Shown one piece after another: positions 30,774-42,639 of a stretch of DNA of 64,000 bases. The stretch is from assembly GCA_963693085.1 (NCBI GenBank), contig OY856410.1, forward strand, positions 1,393,300,863-1,393,364,862, read 5' to 3'. This DNA comes from Alisma plantago-aquatica. Its lineage: Eukaryota > Streptophyta > Magnoliopsida > Alismatales > Alismataceae. The number at the start of each line of letters is the position of its first letter. The first letter of the stretch is position 1. The translations under genes were made by a program, and so were the position numbers. The notes beneath the pieces were generated by a model. That model was not told the origin of the DNA, searched no databases, and saw nothing but the letters and a program-made list of their open reading frames with translations.

Positions 30774-33512
30774 TTTTTACATGGAATAATGAACAAAATC
30801 CAGAGGATAGGATAGCAAGCAAGCTAGATGGGGCACTAGTGAATGAGGAGTGACTAAAGTTGTTTCCCAGTGTACATGTGAAGGCAGGAGGATCTGAGCT
30901 CACTGATCATGCTCCCCTTCTGGTGTAAATCATGGGGAAGAAGCAAAAGAGGAAACCTTTCATATTTCTTAATTACTGGGCTGAATGGAAGGGCTTTAAT
31001 GATATCATCAAGGAGAGATGGAGCATGCAGATACAAGGGAATCCCATGTTTATCTTTGCTAAAAAGTTGGTAAATATGAAGGCAAATTTAAAGAAGTGGG
31101 CAAAGGAGGAGGTGAATATCCCTAATATGATTTTTGAAACAAATAAAGATTGCAGAGAGGTACAGAGACTCCTTCTTGCTGGTCCCCTTAATGAGGAGTT
31201 GATTAGGAAGGATCGCGAACTAAAGTTGATGCTAGAAGATATCAAGAAGGTAGATGAAAAGTTTTACTGGCAAAGGAGCAAAGAGAAGTGTATGGAAGAT
31301 GAAGACATAAACACAAAACTCTATCACATGGCATTAAAAAGGAGGGAAGCAAGTAATATCATCTATGAGCCGATTGATAAAGACGTGAATGTGGTTAATA
31401 AACATGATGACTTGGAGGAGCAATAAGTGCACTTCTATAATTAACTATACAACAAATAGTTTGATAAGGAAGTGGAGGATGAGAAGATGGAATGGAAGTT
31501 CAAGCTTTCTGGCACACACAGTAATATTCTCACAAGATAGGTGAATGAATAGGAGGTGAAGAAAGCTCTATGGAGTATTGGCCGCAACAAGTCATTAGGG
31601 TCAAACAGAATTAATGCATTCTTTTGTAGGGCTGTATGTGACACTATTAAAGGTGACTTGGTGGAGTATGTGAAGTGGTTTATGAGGGGAGGTAACATGG
31701 TGAGACAGGTCAATCATGCTTTTTTGGTGCTGATCCCAAAGAAGAAGATCACTGCCTCTCTTGTCGACTTTAGGCCTATTACATGTTGCTCGGTCCAATA
31801 CAAAATTATTGTAAAAATATTGGCAGCAAGGTTGAAGCTTGTTCTACCCTTTCTTATTTTTGAAATTCAAAAAGCGTTTATAGCAGGAAGGAGTATTAGT
31901 GATTGTGCTCTTCTTGCTGATGAGTTCTTATCTGATTATAATGTGATGAGAGGAAGTAGGAAAGCTTTCTTGAAGTTGGATGCGTCCAAGGAATATGATA
32001 GTGTCAGATGGGATAAATTATGGTGGATCATGCAACAAATGGGATTCTCTGAATGGTGGATTGGTTGGATGAAGCAATGCGTAGGCACTACGAGCTTCTC
32101 ATTTCTTATGAATGGCACTTCAGCAGGGTTGTTTAAAGGAAGAAATGGACTGTGACAAGGAGATCCTCTATCTATGCTTCTTTTCACTATTTTCATGGAG
32201 TATTTCACGTAGAGAATGAAACAAGCAGAAGATAGGAAGTTGATCAAATCATACACAGTACATGGGATTAAAGTGATGGGTCACTTAATTTTTGTAGATG
32301 ATGTTCTAGTGTTCATATAAGCCAAGGCGAATATGTTGGTGGAATTGAATAGTCTTTTGGGAAGATATAGTGAGCAGACAGGGCTGTGTACTAATGTGAA
32401 CAAAACCCACCTGTATCTATCTAAGAATTGCCACCAAAGTGTGGCTAGATTGTAGGAATCTACGGGAGTGGAGTTGGGTAAGTTACCGACCAAGTAATTG
32501 GGATTCCCACTTGCTGGTAAAAATCTATAGGTAAAAGATTTGGTGGACTACATTGACAAGTTGGATGAAATGATTGCAAGATGGCCCTCCCAAGAAACCT
32601 CTATGGTGGGATGAGTAGCCCTTATGAAATCAGCTATTGAAGGCCTTCTTATATTCTGGGTGCAGTAAGGTGAGATCCCTGGATCTGTGTTGGATATAAT
32701 GGAAATGAAGATCTCTAACTTTGTTTGGGCAAGCAAATATCATCCTATGAGATATGCTAGATTGGCACTACCTAGAGAGGAGGGAGGCTTGCATCTAAAA
32801 AGCCCTAGAGACATTGCTAGATGGGGGACTATGAAGAGAATAATTTCTTACCAGGATAGAAGCTTAGTATGGAGTAGATGGATGAGAGAAAGATATCCTC
32901 AAGGGTTGGAATTTCAGCCAAGGACACGGGAGGGTTACTCATGCACTATCTACATGATGAGAGACCTTTGGCCTAAGGTAAAACATCTATTTACATCTTT
33001 GGTGATAGGTGAATGGAGGCTGACAAACCCAAAGGTGGACCTTTGGGAAGTTACAAGAACAAGATCTAAAAGTGATGGGATGATGGAGCAAATATGGATA
33101 GGCAAACAAGTGCCCAAATGGACTACGTGCATCTTCAAAATTCTGCATGGTCCTATGACAACTCTAGACAAGGTATAAAAGTGTAACAATGAAGTTTTTA
33201 TGATATGATTGCTATGCAATGAGGAAGAGGAATCCCATGACTACTTGTTTGGTGGCTACAAATTTACCAAGGATGTTTGGGAGACAGCTTGTAAAGTATT
33301 TCACTTGCAAATGAACCTGGCTGATGAAGTCAAAAGGACAATCAAGCACTGTAGAAATGGTGACAAGAATAAGTTGTTGTTTGCTACTATGTGCTTCCAT
33401 ATATGGAGCAAAAGAAATGAACGTAGAGTTGTGTCTTATTTTTGATGATCTTAAGACTCGATTGTTCCCAAAGCAGGCCAGATACGATTTGAAATTGAGT
33501 AGAGTCCATCAC
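30774..33512 (+). pseudogene. LINE ORF2, remainder: endonuclease end, reverse transcriptase, zinc finger
   Basis: Starts FFTWNNEQNPEDRIASKLDGALVN and LTDHAPLLV, the C-terminal part of the endonuclease. The RT (31556-32700) shows LVDFRPITCCSVQYKIIVKI, AFIAGRSISDCALLADE, LKLDASKEYDSVRWDKLWW (motif A) and FVDDVLVF at 32290 (motif C; usual plant form FADD). The connection domain follows with LALPREEGGLHLKSPRDIARW. The C-terminal finger reads CNEEEESHDYLFGGYKF, where the second Cys and a His/Cys of the zf-RVT pattern are altered. Stops occur at 31425, 32155 and elsewhere, with a frameshift near 33420. The last readable part is DDLKTRLFPKQARYDLKLSR at 33440-33500. Confidence 0.85.
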
Positions 33513-35459
33513 TTGGCCTGGAGAAAGACCAGTACATCATCAATAAACACGATATGGTTGAGAGCTTTGGTACCTTGGACTGTGTAAGTGACGATTTTCT
33601 TTGATCTGTCATCTTTGTGCATCAGTTGAGAGTAATACTCCATTATTATGCTGAAGAGAAGAGGGGATAATGGATCCCCTTGCCTAAGTTTGTTTTCTCC
33701 TCTAAAGTGCCCATTCAGAGAGCCATTTATAATGACTAAGAAGCTCGTGGTGCTAACACATTGTTTCATGAGGGATATCTAGTCCCTCTTGAAACCCAAT
33801 TGTTCCATAACCCACCAGATCTTCTGCCACCTGACATTGTCGAATGCCTTGGAGACATTCAGCTTCATGCAAACCTTCTTGTGCCCTCTTTTGACTTTGA
33901 AGTCTAGTAGAAACTCACCTACAAGGAGAGAGTAGTCATTGATGCTTCTGTCAGCAATGAAATCACCTTGATTATCTAAAATCGGTAGTGGGAGCACTAT
34001 CTTCAGTCTTTCGGCTAGCAATTTTGTGATGATCTTGTACTAGACATTGTAGCATGTTATAGGTCTAAAGTTTGATTGGGTTGTATTGGTCATCTTCTTG
34101 GGGATGAGGACCATGAAAGTGTGGTTGACATGTCTAAGCATGCAACCTCCTTTGAGGAACCAGTCGACGCCTCTATAGAGGTCTTCCTTGATAATGTCCC
34201 ATGCATCTCTATAGAAGAAGGAGTTGAAGCCATTGGGACCAAGAGATTTATTGGTTCCAATACTCTAGAGTGCCTCGTTGATTTCCTCTTTTTTCATTAC
34301 CCTGCATAGAAAATTTTTATGTGAATTGGTTAGTTTATTTATACATTTCAGGTCATCCTCCTCCACCATCATGTTGTGCATTTCTTTATTGTAAAGATTG
34401 TTATAGAAATCCACTACATGGGAGCCTAATTCTTCCTGGTTGTTGATGACTCTACCTCCTGCGTCGACTAGTTTTGAGATGGTGTTTTGGGCCTCTCTTT
34501 CCCGGACTACATTGTGGTACATTTTTGTGTTTCTATTTCCATCTTCCACCCATTTTTGCCTACTTCTTTGCCACATAAAACTTTCTTCAGCCTTCTTTAG
34601 GTCATCAAGCATGCCTTTGAGTCTCAGTTCTTCTTCAATAAGAGAGTGTTTCACAGGATCCAGTAGCAAATGATTCTGAACTGAGATGATCTCCTACTTT
34701 GTCTCTTCAAGGAGTTTGGGGACATTGACATTTTTACGAGACCATACTTTTAGATGCTTCTTAAGGCATGGGTTTCTTAGAAAAGACAAACAATGGGTTT
34801 CCAATGATGTCTTCTCTCCAAGAATCTTCAAGCACCCTCTTGTAACCTTCCCACTTTGTCCATAAATTGATAAAATGGAAAGGTCTTTTCCTTCTAGCTT
34901 TTTCCTTCAGTTGCATAAGTAGTGGTGTGTGATCATTGATATTTGCACCCCCAACTTTAATGCATTCATTATTAAGGTCTTGGAGCCATGCATTATTAAC
35001 CAGTGTGCGGTTAAGTTTGCTAGCTATCCTCTTGTCAGGTTTCCCTTCATTGTTCCATGTGTAGATGATGTCATCTATCATGGGTAGCTCAAAGAGATCT
35101 GCATTGGTTATCATCTGGTTGAAGGACCTGATAACTGCTTCAGGGACAAGTCTTCTTCCTTTCTTCTCCTCCTGCAATCTCACATTATTGAAGTCCCCCA
35201 TGAGTATCCAGGGGTCCTTGATGGAGTTTGACTAGTTAATTATCTCTTTCCATAGATCTTGCCTTTGGGTATGTAAATTGAATGTGTAGATAGCTTAGAG
35301 CTAGAGTTTTAGTCCTCTATAGTTGGTGCAGAAGGACATGATAGCTTGAGATGACATGCCTCTAACTTCCACCTCCTAAATGTTTGGATTCCATCCTAGG
35401 CAAATCCTCCTAAGATCATTCTTAGTGTGGTTAGTCATGTGAAGCCACCCATTGAGAAA
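33513..35459 (-). pseudogene. LINE copy 2 (ORF2 endonuclease and half of RT), inverted
   Basis: From 35459 down: LRRICLGWNP-type start of the endonuclease, MGDFNNVRLQEEKKGRR (35201), YTWNNEGKPDKRIASKLNRT and NDHTPLLMQL, then the linker (SFMWQRSRQKWVEDGNRNTKMYHN at about 34590), RT with KSLGPNGF-type and ADRSINDYSLLVGEFLLD, LNVSKAFDNVRWQKIWW, RQGDPLSPLLFSIIMEY and finally VFIDDVLVFLQAK at 33513. It belongs to the same family as LINE copy 1 by these motifs, in the opposite direction. The RT C-terminal half, zinc finger and 3' end are missing on the left and the 5' end on the right. The YTWNN and motif A regions are intact, so it is somewhat better preserved than copy 1. Confidence 0.85.
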
Positions 35460-36134
35460 AATGGTTCCCCCTACCACCCACAAACAAGTGGGTAGCTAAT
35501 GGTTTCGAACCGTCAACTCAAAGCTATCATGGAAAAGACAGTAGGACACAACCGAAAGGATTGGTCAGTGAAAATCAATGACGCTTTATGGGCCTACCGT
35601 ACCGCGTTCAAAACTCCTCTTGGAGCAACACCCTTCAGACTTATCTATGGAAAATCATGCTACCTGCCCATGGAACTAGAACATAAAGCATGGTGGGAAA
35701 TAAAACAACTAAATTTTGACATTAAGAAAGTTGGTGAAGCTAAGATTCTACAACTTCAAGAGCTAGAATAACTCTGGATGATGGCTTATGAGAATGCACG
35801 AATCTACAAGGAATGCACGAAACTTTGGCATGATGGTCATCTGAAGAGGAAGGACATTCAAGTGGGAGACCAAGTTCTGCTGTTCAACTCGAGACTGAGG
35901 TTATTCCCAGGGAAACTCCGTTCTCACTGGTTGGGACCATACATTGTCAAAATCATCTATCCACATGGTGCATTCACCTTATGGAGTGACACGTCAGATG
36001 ATTTTGTGGCAAATGGCCAACTCTTGAAAAGATATTTCACCACAGCTGACACTAGTACTGATGAATTGTTGAATCTGTCCAAACTGACATATCTACCAGA
36101 AAACAGAAGAAATCAAGTCGAGTCGATGATATAA
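35460..36134 (+). pseudogene. Athila-like gypsy integrase C-terminal part
   Basis: Begins inside the integrase core with YHPQTSG (35472; next codon a stop), then [80 protein letters not shown] and VLLFNSRLRLFPGKLRSHW with GPYIVKIIYPHGAF. These are characteristic of Athila-type (non-chromovirus) Ty3/gypsy integrases, which lack a chromodomain. Stops stand at 35493 and 35769. The end at 36134 is natural. The rest of the element to the left was lost or displaced where LINE copy 2 lies. Confidence 0.9.
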
Positions 36135-37590
36135 AACAAAGGCACTTGTCGGGAGGCAACCCAATCCTTAGCTTAGTTTTTATTTTTAGTTTTAAAATTA
36201 GACAATTTTGCACATGGTAGACAATGCATCACAAGATGTGATCTTGCGTCCTGATAATTTTCATTCTTGAGATTTTAGATGGAGGACGTGTCTCTGAAAG
36301 GAATGCAACCACACCTGGTGGACCAACCGGCACGAACCCTCCATCTCGGATTTAGAGTTTGCTCAGGGCAAGCAAATTTCTAAGTTTGGGGTGGAGGGTG
36401 GGTGGTACGTACTTTACTTTCCACCCTCTCCTATCTATTTTAGACTTAAGATCTCATCATTGCATTTTTGAGCAAATTTTTCAATTTTTTTCAAAATTTT
36501 CAAATGTTTTCATAGCAGTTTGTATAGAAACCTGATGAAGTTTTGACGCTTTTGTTTCAATCAAATCCATTACCTAGCTGGCTATCCTATTTTTCCATGC
36601 AGTTTTGAATCATTATACCTTCCTTACTCAAAGTAAAACCTCAAGGGGGACAATTTCTAAAACTAGCCAATGGTTAGATATCACCATGTAAAGCTTATGA
36701 ATCCTAACATCATCATCTGTAGATATGGAAAGTATCTCTCAAACTGAGAGGGATCAAACGCGTTGTGCTTCCTAACTGGCTAGTGGAACAATAGCATGGA
36801 ATCTCCACCAGATCCACACCAAGCCATTATTTGAGCGGAGTATGATAAGGAGGACAACCCAGTGCACATAATTGTAAATCAAGTTACATTCTGATCTGAA
36901 CTCTCTTCTACACTTCTTCTATCATCTTCTTACCCCTCCGTTCATTAAAAACAAACAAAATAGCCAATATAGTGCTAAACCCTAAGTTCGGGGTGGCACA
37001 CACTCTCTCTCTCTTTACGCTTCTTCCATACCCCTCGCTAATAAATAGGGGTGTACCACCAAGAAAAGATGCCTAAGAGCACACAAAAAGAAATGCAATC
37101 TCAAGTCGAATAGAGGAGAGATTCACACAGAAAAAAATTTGCAATCAATGAAGTTGCAAATCATACAATAAAAATCTCAAGTCGAATAGAGGAGAGATTT
37201 ATTTCTTCCTTCCATACCACCCTTCACTCCCCTTTCCACCTACTGGCATAATGAATGCCTATGCTTACCAATATCCTAAAAACACCAGTGTCAGATCAAG
37301 TGCACACTTGTTGTTCTACGGGTATCTCTAGACCGTTACAAAACTCTTAGACATGCTTGATGTTGGAAAAAGTAGAGAGGAAGTGATATTGGGAAATGAA
37401 CTCGGGAACAAAGATATGGCAAAATATGTTCTGTGATCTCAGGATGTTGAGACACTTAGTCATACCGAGCAGAAAAGAAATAATCGTGATGTGAAGATGA
37501 GGCAATCACACGAGTTGAAAGTATGCGCTTGGCGAGTGTTTCAGATTTTGTGTTACTCGAGGATGAGCAACGTTTAAGTTCGGGGTATTT
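36135..37590 (+). other. Athila-like 3' non-coding region with polypurine tract
   Basis: The region after integrase starts with TTGTCGGGAGGCAACCCAAT (36148), a motif typical behind the integrase of Athila-like elements. Three copies of a CTAAGTT(T/C)GGGGT block lie at 36380, 36982 and 37573; the last is followed at once by the LTR and is the probable polypurine tract. No env-like open frame is seen. A 27-bp sequence is duplicated at 37096 and 37171, and a (CT)n run lies near 37003. Confidence 0.7.
37096..37198. repeat. Direct duplication of a 27-bp block
   Basis: The block beginning 'aatctcaagtcgaataga' and ending 'ggagagatt' occurs at 37096-37122 and again at 37171-37197, 75 bp apart. Confidence 0.9.
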
Positions 37591-39031
37591 TGACGAATGC
37601 ATATTCATCTTAGTTCAATCATGTCATTTGGCCTAGTTTTGGTTGCATTCATGCATTTATTGGCTTTATCTTCTAATATATTCATTTAATTGGCTTAATT
37701 AAAATTATCCCTATTTTAATACGATTTTTGCACCTATTTTCAGGTCACGATGAGCCCATGAATACCAACCATAGCTAATTGGGCCCTTCTTCACTTCTAC
37801 ATCAATTTGAGGCCCATCCACCTTGTGCTTTTCCCTGATTCATCTCACTCCATGACCCACCTCTGTCGCGTCCCTTATCTAATAGCTAAACCTAATCACG
37901 ATCACGATTCATAGAGCCTGGTCGTGATCTTTTCTAGCCACCTGTCTGCGGTCTTCCTTGCCTTTCTCAACCATAGTTCCCTCAACCAGCAACATTGTGC
38001 TCGCAGTTCTACTCTACTACAACCGTGACCTGGAAACATCACATCCTGGTCCTTTCCCTCCTCCCGCGATCATGCCATGCAAACCTAAACTGTGACCTGC
38101 TCCCGCCCTCTTGCAACTCCTCTTCACCTACACAAATCCAACCTCTACTCTTCAGCACCTACAACGGCACCACCTTCTCCACCACTCGGCACTGCAGCTA
38201 CTTCTTCTCCGCCTCCGCGTCCATCACCAACCACGACGCTGACCCATAATCACGACCTGAACTCCCAACAACTGCGGACACCTGTCTGTGGTCCCTAGAT
38301 CGCAACTCCAACCGCGGTCTTTCCTTGCCACCTGTCCGCAATCTCAACAATCGCTACCCGTGGTTCTTCTTCCCAAGTCAGTGGCTGCACCTGCCTTCTT
38401 CATGATCGCGACCTCTGCACCTTCCAACTAACTATGACCTTTCCTGAATCGCAACCTCCCCATGGACCCACGATGGTCTCCAACCACCTGCATCACGATC
38501 GTCTCCCTCCACCGTGGTTGCCAATAGTGAGGGACCTTGCCCGGGGTTCTGCTCTGCGTTAATCGCGACTTGCTGCTTTCTTGCCAATGCCGTGACCTAC
38601 TCTCCTACTGAAGATTGCGATCATGACTCTAGTGCCTCGACCACAAGCAAAGATCGCGACCTGTAAGACACCGCAGACACCTGTCCGCGATTCCACATTC
38701 ACGATCGCGGTTTCTTCACTTATACCTGTGACCTGTCGCTCCCTCAGAATCGCGACCTCCCTATTTCTGAATCACGGCCGTTTTCTCTCCCCATCGACAA
38801 CAACTGCGATCCTTCAGCAGGCATGAATTACGACCAAATATGAAAGTTAAACGACTGCGACCAGACCAAGAGAAGAATCGTGACCTGCTGGCAAGGATAG
38901 AAACCCACGACCGTGATTCCACCTGCCAAAGATAATCGTAACCGCGACATCTAAAAGACCGCGACCACGACAAATGTCGTGACCTGCTACAGAAATACCA
39001 AGGCCACGAATTTAAGTCAGTGCGAATCTGC

Positions 39032-39041
39032 CTATAAATAG
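39032..39041 (+). promoter_or_regulatory. TATA box of the Athila-like LTR
   Basis: CTATAAATAG follows the CpG-rich block and stands about 1.3 kb before the LTR end. Confidence 0.6.
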
Positions 39042-39215
39042 AACGCGACTCGAACCCATAAAAGGATCACCGGGGGACATCGTTAGGCTGCAGGACTGTC
39101 CTGGGCCTAAGGAGACGATCTCCATAGCCAAGAACCTGCCCCCGTGGTTGTTTTGTGGCATGTTCACCCAGATCTGGAGTGAAGACTCAGATCTGCAAGC
39201 CACCTCATTCAGATA

Positions 39216-39238
39216 TAGATCTAGATCTAGATCTAGAT
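39216..39238. repeat. (GATCTA)n microsatellite
   Basis: Nearly four units of TAGATC in the transcribed part of the LTR. Confidence 0.9.
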
Positions 39239-40337
39239 TTGCTGCGTCTACGCCATTTCTACACTGCCATCTCATCCACGAGCTGCTCCTCCTACTACGA
39301 GCAAGGACTACGAGAAGAAAGAGAAGATGGAGAGAGAAGATCTGCCCCGTCTGTCATGGTGTTCTTCCCTCCTCATCCAGATCTGCCCCGACATTGTGTA
39401 GAAGACTGTTTCTCCACTGAGCTATGATCATCTCCTTCACCATGCTTGTGGCGGAATCTTCTCTGTCTATTGTTTTTCTTGTTTCTCTCATCATGAGTGA
39501 GTAGTTTCCTTTCACTGGGGTGCGGGGACTAGCCCCGATGCCCATGCTTTCATGTCCTTTTTGTTAAACATTCCATGACATGTATATAATCTTTCATTTT
39601 GTTGTTAATCGTCGATGTGTGCTTGTGGATTGATCACCTGCTTGCATTTATCTTGTTTGTTTCCTATGTTGCGAGAACTCCAATATCTAGGATTTGAATG
39701 TCGATTAATGCGGCTGACTCCTTGATGAGAAATCAGACAGGATTCCCTGAAGTAGCAAGTGTGTGATCCGTGAGGTGATGAGACATCTAGCCCACTGTGA
39801 TGCTTCTGTGTGCCCAACGCCTGTATAGGGGGCCCACAGCTTCAGTTGGATATTTGTATCTTCGGAGCAATAAGTATGTGATCTGGATGGTGATGAGACA
39901 TATGATACCTAAGGTGATGCTTACGCGAACCTGACGCCCGTATGGGGGGTTTTGCAGCAACTCGACTTGGATGGTTATATCTTGCCTGGATGTTTGTGTT
40001 TGGACTTGTTTGCATGTGTAGCGGTGGTGAAACCCGGGACCATCCCAGCGATTCCCATCATAAATCTTTAATCAACTTTTAATCCTGCTTTTACTTTCCT
40101 CGCATTTAGTTTAATAGAACTCAAATCAATCAACCTTTGTTCTAATTATTAGTCTTGATTCAACTAGATCTATCTAGTAAAAGATTCTTAAAAATGTTGT
40201 CCCTTGGGATTCGATCCTCAACTATACTGCGATAAGACCCGTCTGCTTGCGGGTGGTATTATTACATGTTGTTTTGGTAAAAACTTAGGGATTTCAACCC
40301 TAAGTGAGTTTGTTAGTGTGATAATATACCACGTCAG

Positions 40338-42227
40338 GTATCCTAATCAGGAGCATCTTAGAGAGGAAATTATAGGGTTATGATTCTTTTCATCTTCTTG
40401 GGGGTAGATCTATGTGAGGAGGGCATCGCCTCTAAGTACGATGTGTTGATGTTTTCTAGTTTTCTTTCATTCTTGTTTTTGAAGTGTTTTGATGTTTTGT
40501 CACATACTCATGGATCTTTACTTTGTAGCTTTAGTAAAATGAGTACTTTTAGCTCATAAGATCATTGATTTCAAGTGGTCCATGTGGTAATAGATGTTCC
40601 TTTTGAGAACATGGGCATATAAAATATCTAAAACCCTAGTTAGCACACTCTGAATACATGAATCCATAAGTACACAGGTTCAAAATATAGTAGAAGTGGA
40701 AAGGTAGGGATTGGATCCACATGGAAGGAGGAGGTATAGATCTATTGTTGTTCTTTAGGTTTTTGGTATGAATATTTGGATTTCAACAATTTGAAGTTTT
40801 CTTGATGGTTACACTAATAGTCAATCAATTAAATGAGGCGATATCTAAGTCTAATTTAACCCTAGAAAATAGAACTATTGAACTAGCTATGAGATCAATT
40901 AAACTAGGGCAAGAAATTAAGTACACTAGACAAAGAAAGACAAGAAAGGAAATTTCCTAAATGAGGAAACCTAGGACTAATGTAAGAAATTAACTAAACA
41001 ACCAACTTGAATAACCATAATAAAAAATTAAGTAAATCTAACAAGAACAATTCACCATCAACTATTCAATTAGCACTAATGAATAATTAAATAAATTGGT
41101 CTAGAAAAAATATGAAAGTTAAGGGTTTTAATAATAAATTAAGGAAGTGGCCATCTGAGGTATATGAGACAATAAACCATGCATAAGGATGACATTCGTA
41201 AATTCATCTTGCAATAATGCAACCAAACCAAACAACAAAGTGAGGTAAGGTAGGATCCTTACCCTACTACTTGGTCATGGATGACATAGAGGGTATCTAG
41301 GGGAACTAGTCCCTAAACTACATTGCATTCAATCTTAAGAGGTTCAATTGAATTGGGGGGTAGATGAACCACATCCTAGACAAAACCCTATCTAGGTTTC
41401 TAAGTGTGGTTCTCTTGTTGCACTTCCTGGTAAGGTTTTCTATAAGGTGTAGGAGAGGGCTTTCACCTCCTATTACCCCCATCCAACCTCCAGAGTGCTT
41501 TTGTCCAAGTTTCAAAATGGGAGACACACCTTAACACTTGGATCTTCCACCTAGAGATAGTAGAGGGGAAGAAGGGTCCAAAGGAGAACTAGTAAAGGTT
41601 CCATAATGGGAGTTAGGAGTTTCTCCTATCCAAGCCTCTAATTCCCTCTTTCAACTTATATCTTAGGTGGATCCACAGTTCAAATACCAAAGCAACAGGT
41701 AGAGAGAGAATAAGAATGAAAATAGAAAGGTCAATATAAAATGTTTAGCATGATTATAACCCATTACATGGTATCAAATCCATATATAAACCTCCAAACA
41801 ACCCACAAGAAGGGATTAGCTACTCATGACAAATAGGTAAACAAAAGAGAAGGGAAAGAAAAAAAACAAGTCCATGAATGTAGATGGAGAGGCCTCTATC
41901 TTAACCTCCTTCAGCAGAAAAAGCAAGATCTCCCCCTCCAAGGCTGGATGGCATGGAAATCAAGTGAAATGGCGTAAAAAATCTAGAAAATTAGGGTTTT
42001 AGGTGTAAATTGTGAGCTAGGAATGGAAAGGGAGTAGGTGGCAGGTATAAATGCTAGAGAGAGATAGAATCCCCACTAAGCTTCACTATGGCTTATATAG
42101 GGGTATATGGAAGTATTGGTAAGTGGGGGATAAAATGGTAAAATTACTTCTAGGCAAGGCATAAGGGTTTGGGAGTCAGGACAATCATTCTTCTCCCACC
42201 ACTACCATTCTGCCTTAAGATAAAAAC
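40338..42227 (-). repeat. Probable LTR of a further Athila/Tat-type element
   Basis: No gene is seen. On the minus strand a TATA box, CTATATAAGC (42100-42091), is followed by leader-like sequence and, near 40720, by 'tggatccaatccctacct', at the place where Athila/Tat LTRs have 'gggattcgatcc'. The order resembles the solo LTR at 46228-48077 (same strand), though I cannot align them closely. Ends and TSD were not found, so limits are rough and the first 200 bp may be flanking sequence. Confidence 0.35.
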
Positions 42228-42639
42228 TTTTTTTTGGAAAAATTAGGTAAATATATTTCCAACCCCTTAATGGGGACAAAGTTACAATCTACATACAACA
42301 TGTAGACTACAAGAAAGAGTAATGACTTTAGAAGAAGAGTCACTACTAAGAAACAACCTTAATAGGAATTGCATGAACTCCCAATTTCTAATTATGGATG
42401 GATAAATGCCTTTAATTCTAACTTTATAAGCATCAAATAAAACTTCCCCTCCTTCTCAAGGTGACTGAATATATTAATATAGTCTTGGGGTCTCCCACCA
42501 TGCTTCCTTATATTTTTTTCATCCATATCATCCATATGATATGAACACAACCAATAATTGCCAAGAGTTCTACAATGCCATTAGATCTAGATCTAATGTC
42601 AGTATTTTTAAGACATTCATGAAGAAGATAAGAAATTTT

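Larger units (their letters stand above)
20798..33512 (+). mobile_element. L1-type LINE copy 1, split by a CACTA transposon
   Basis: ORF1 with a CCHC knuckle (to 21699), then ORF2 endonuclease, reverse transcriptase and a C-terminal zinc-finger region. The CACTA element at 22239-30770 sits in the endonuclease domain; removing it and one copy of ACT restores continuity (...TGG.DS before, FFTWNNEQNPEDRIASKL after). The 5' end is truncated, as the N-terminal part of ORF1 is incomplete. No poly(A) is seen at the 3' side; the copy abuts an inverted relative at about 33512. Stops and frameshifts are frequent. Confidence 0.85.
37591..40337 (+). repeat. 3' LTR of the Athila-like element (about 2.75 kb)
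   Basis: Starts TGACGAATGC after the polypurine tract. Its order fits Athila/Tat-type LTRs: an AT-rich start, a long GC- and CpG-rich stretch (37840-39010) full of CGCGACC/GATCGCGA words, a TATA box at 39032, a transcribed part with GATCTA repeats, and near the end the typical 'cccttgggattcgatcctcaact' and 'gacccgtctgcttgcgggtgg'. I place the end at ACCACGTCA (40337), which is uncertain by some tens of bases; no second LTR is in the window for comparison. Confidence 0.65.

Noticed and set aside
33209..33769. Twin priming as the cause of the inverted LINE junction
   Set aside because: Twin priming gives an inverted 5' part followed by a 3' part of one copy ending in poly(A). Here the two parts overlap in content (both contain endonuclease and RT) and differ in sequence, so they are two copies.
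41760..41775. A primer-binding site (ATGGTATCAAATCC)
   Set aside because: It resembles a Met-tRNA site, but no LTR end of the right form precedes it and the surrounding LTR-like sequence runs in the other orientation.
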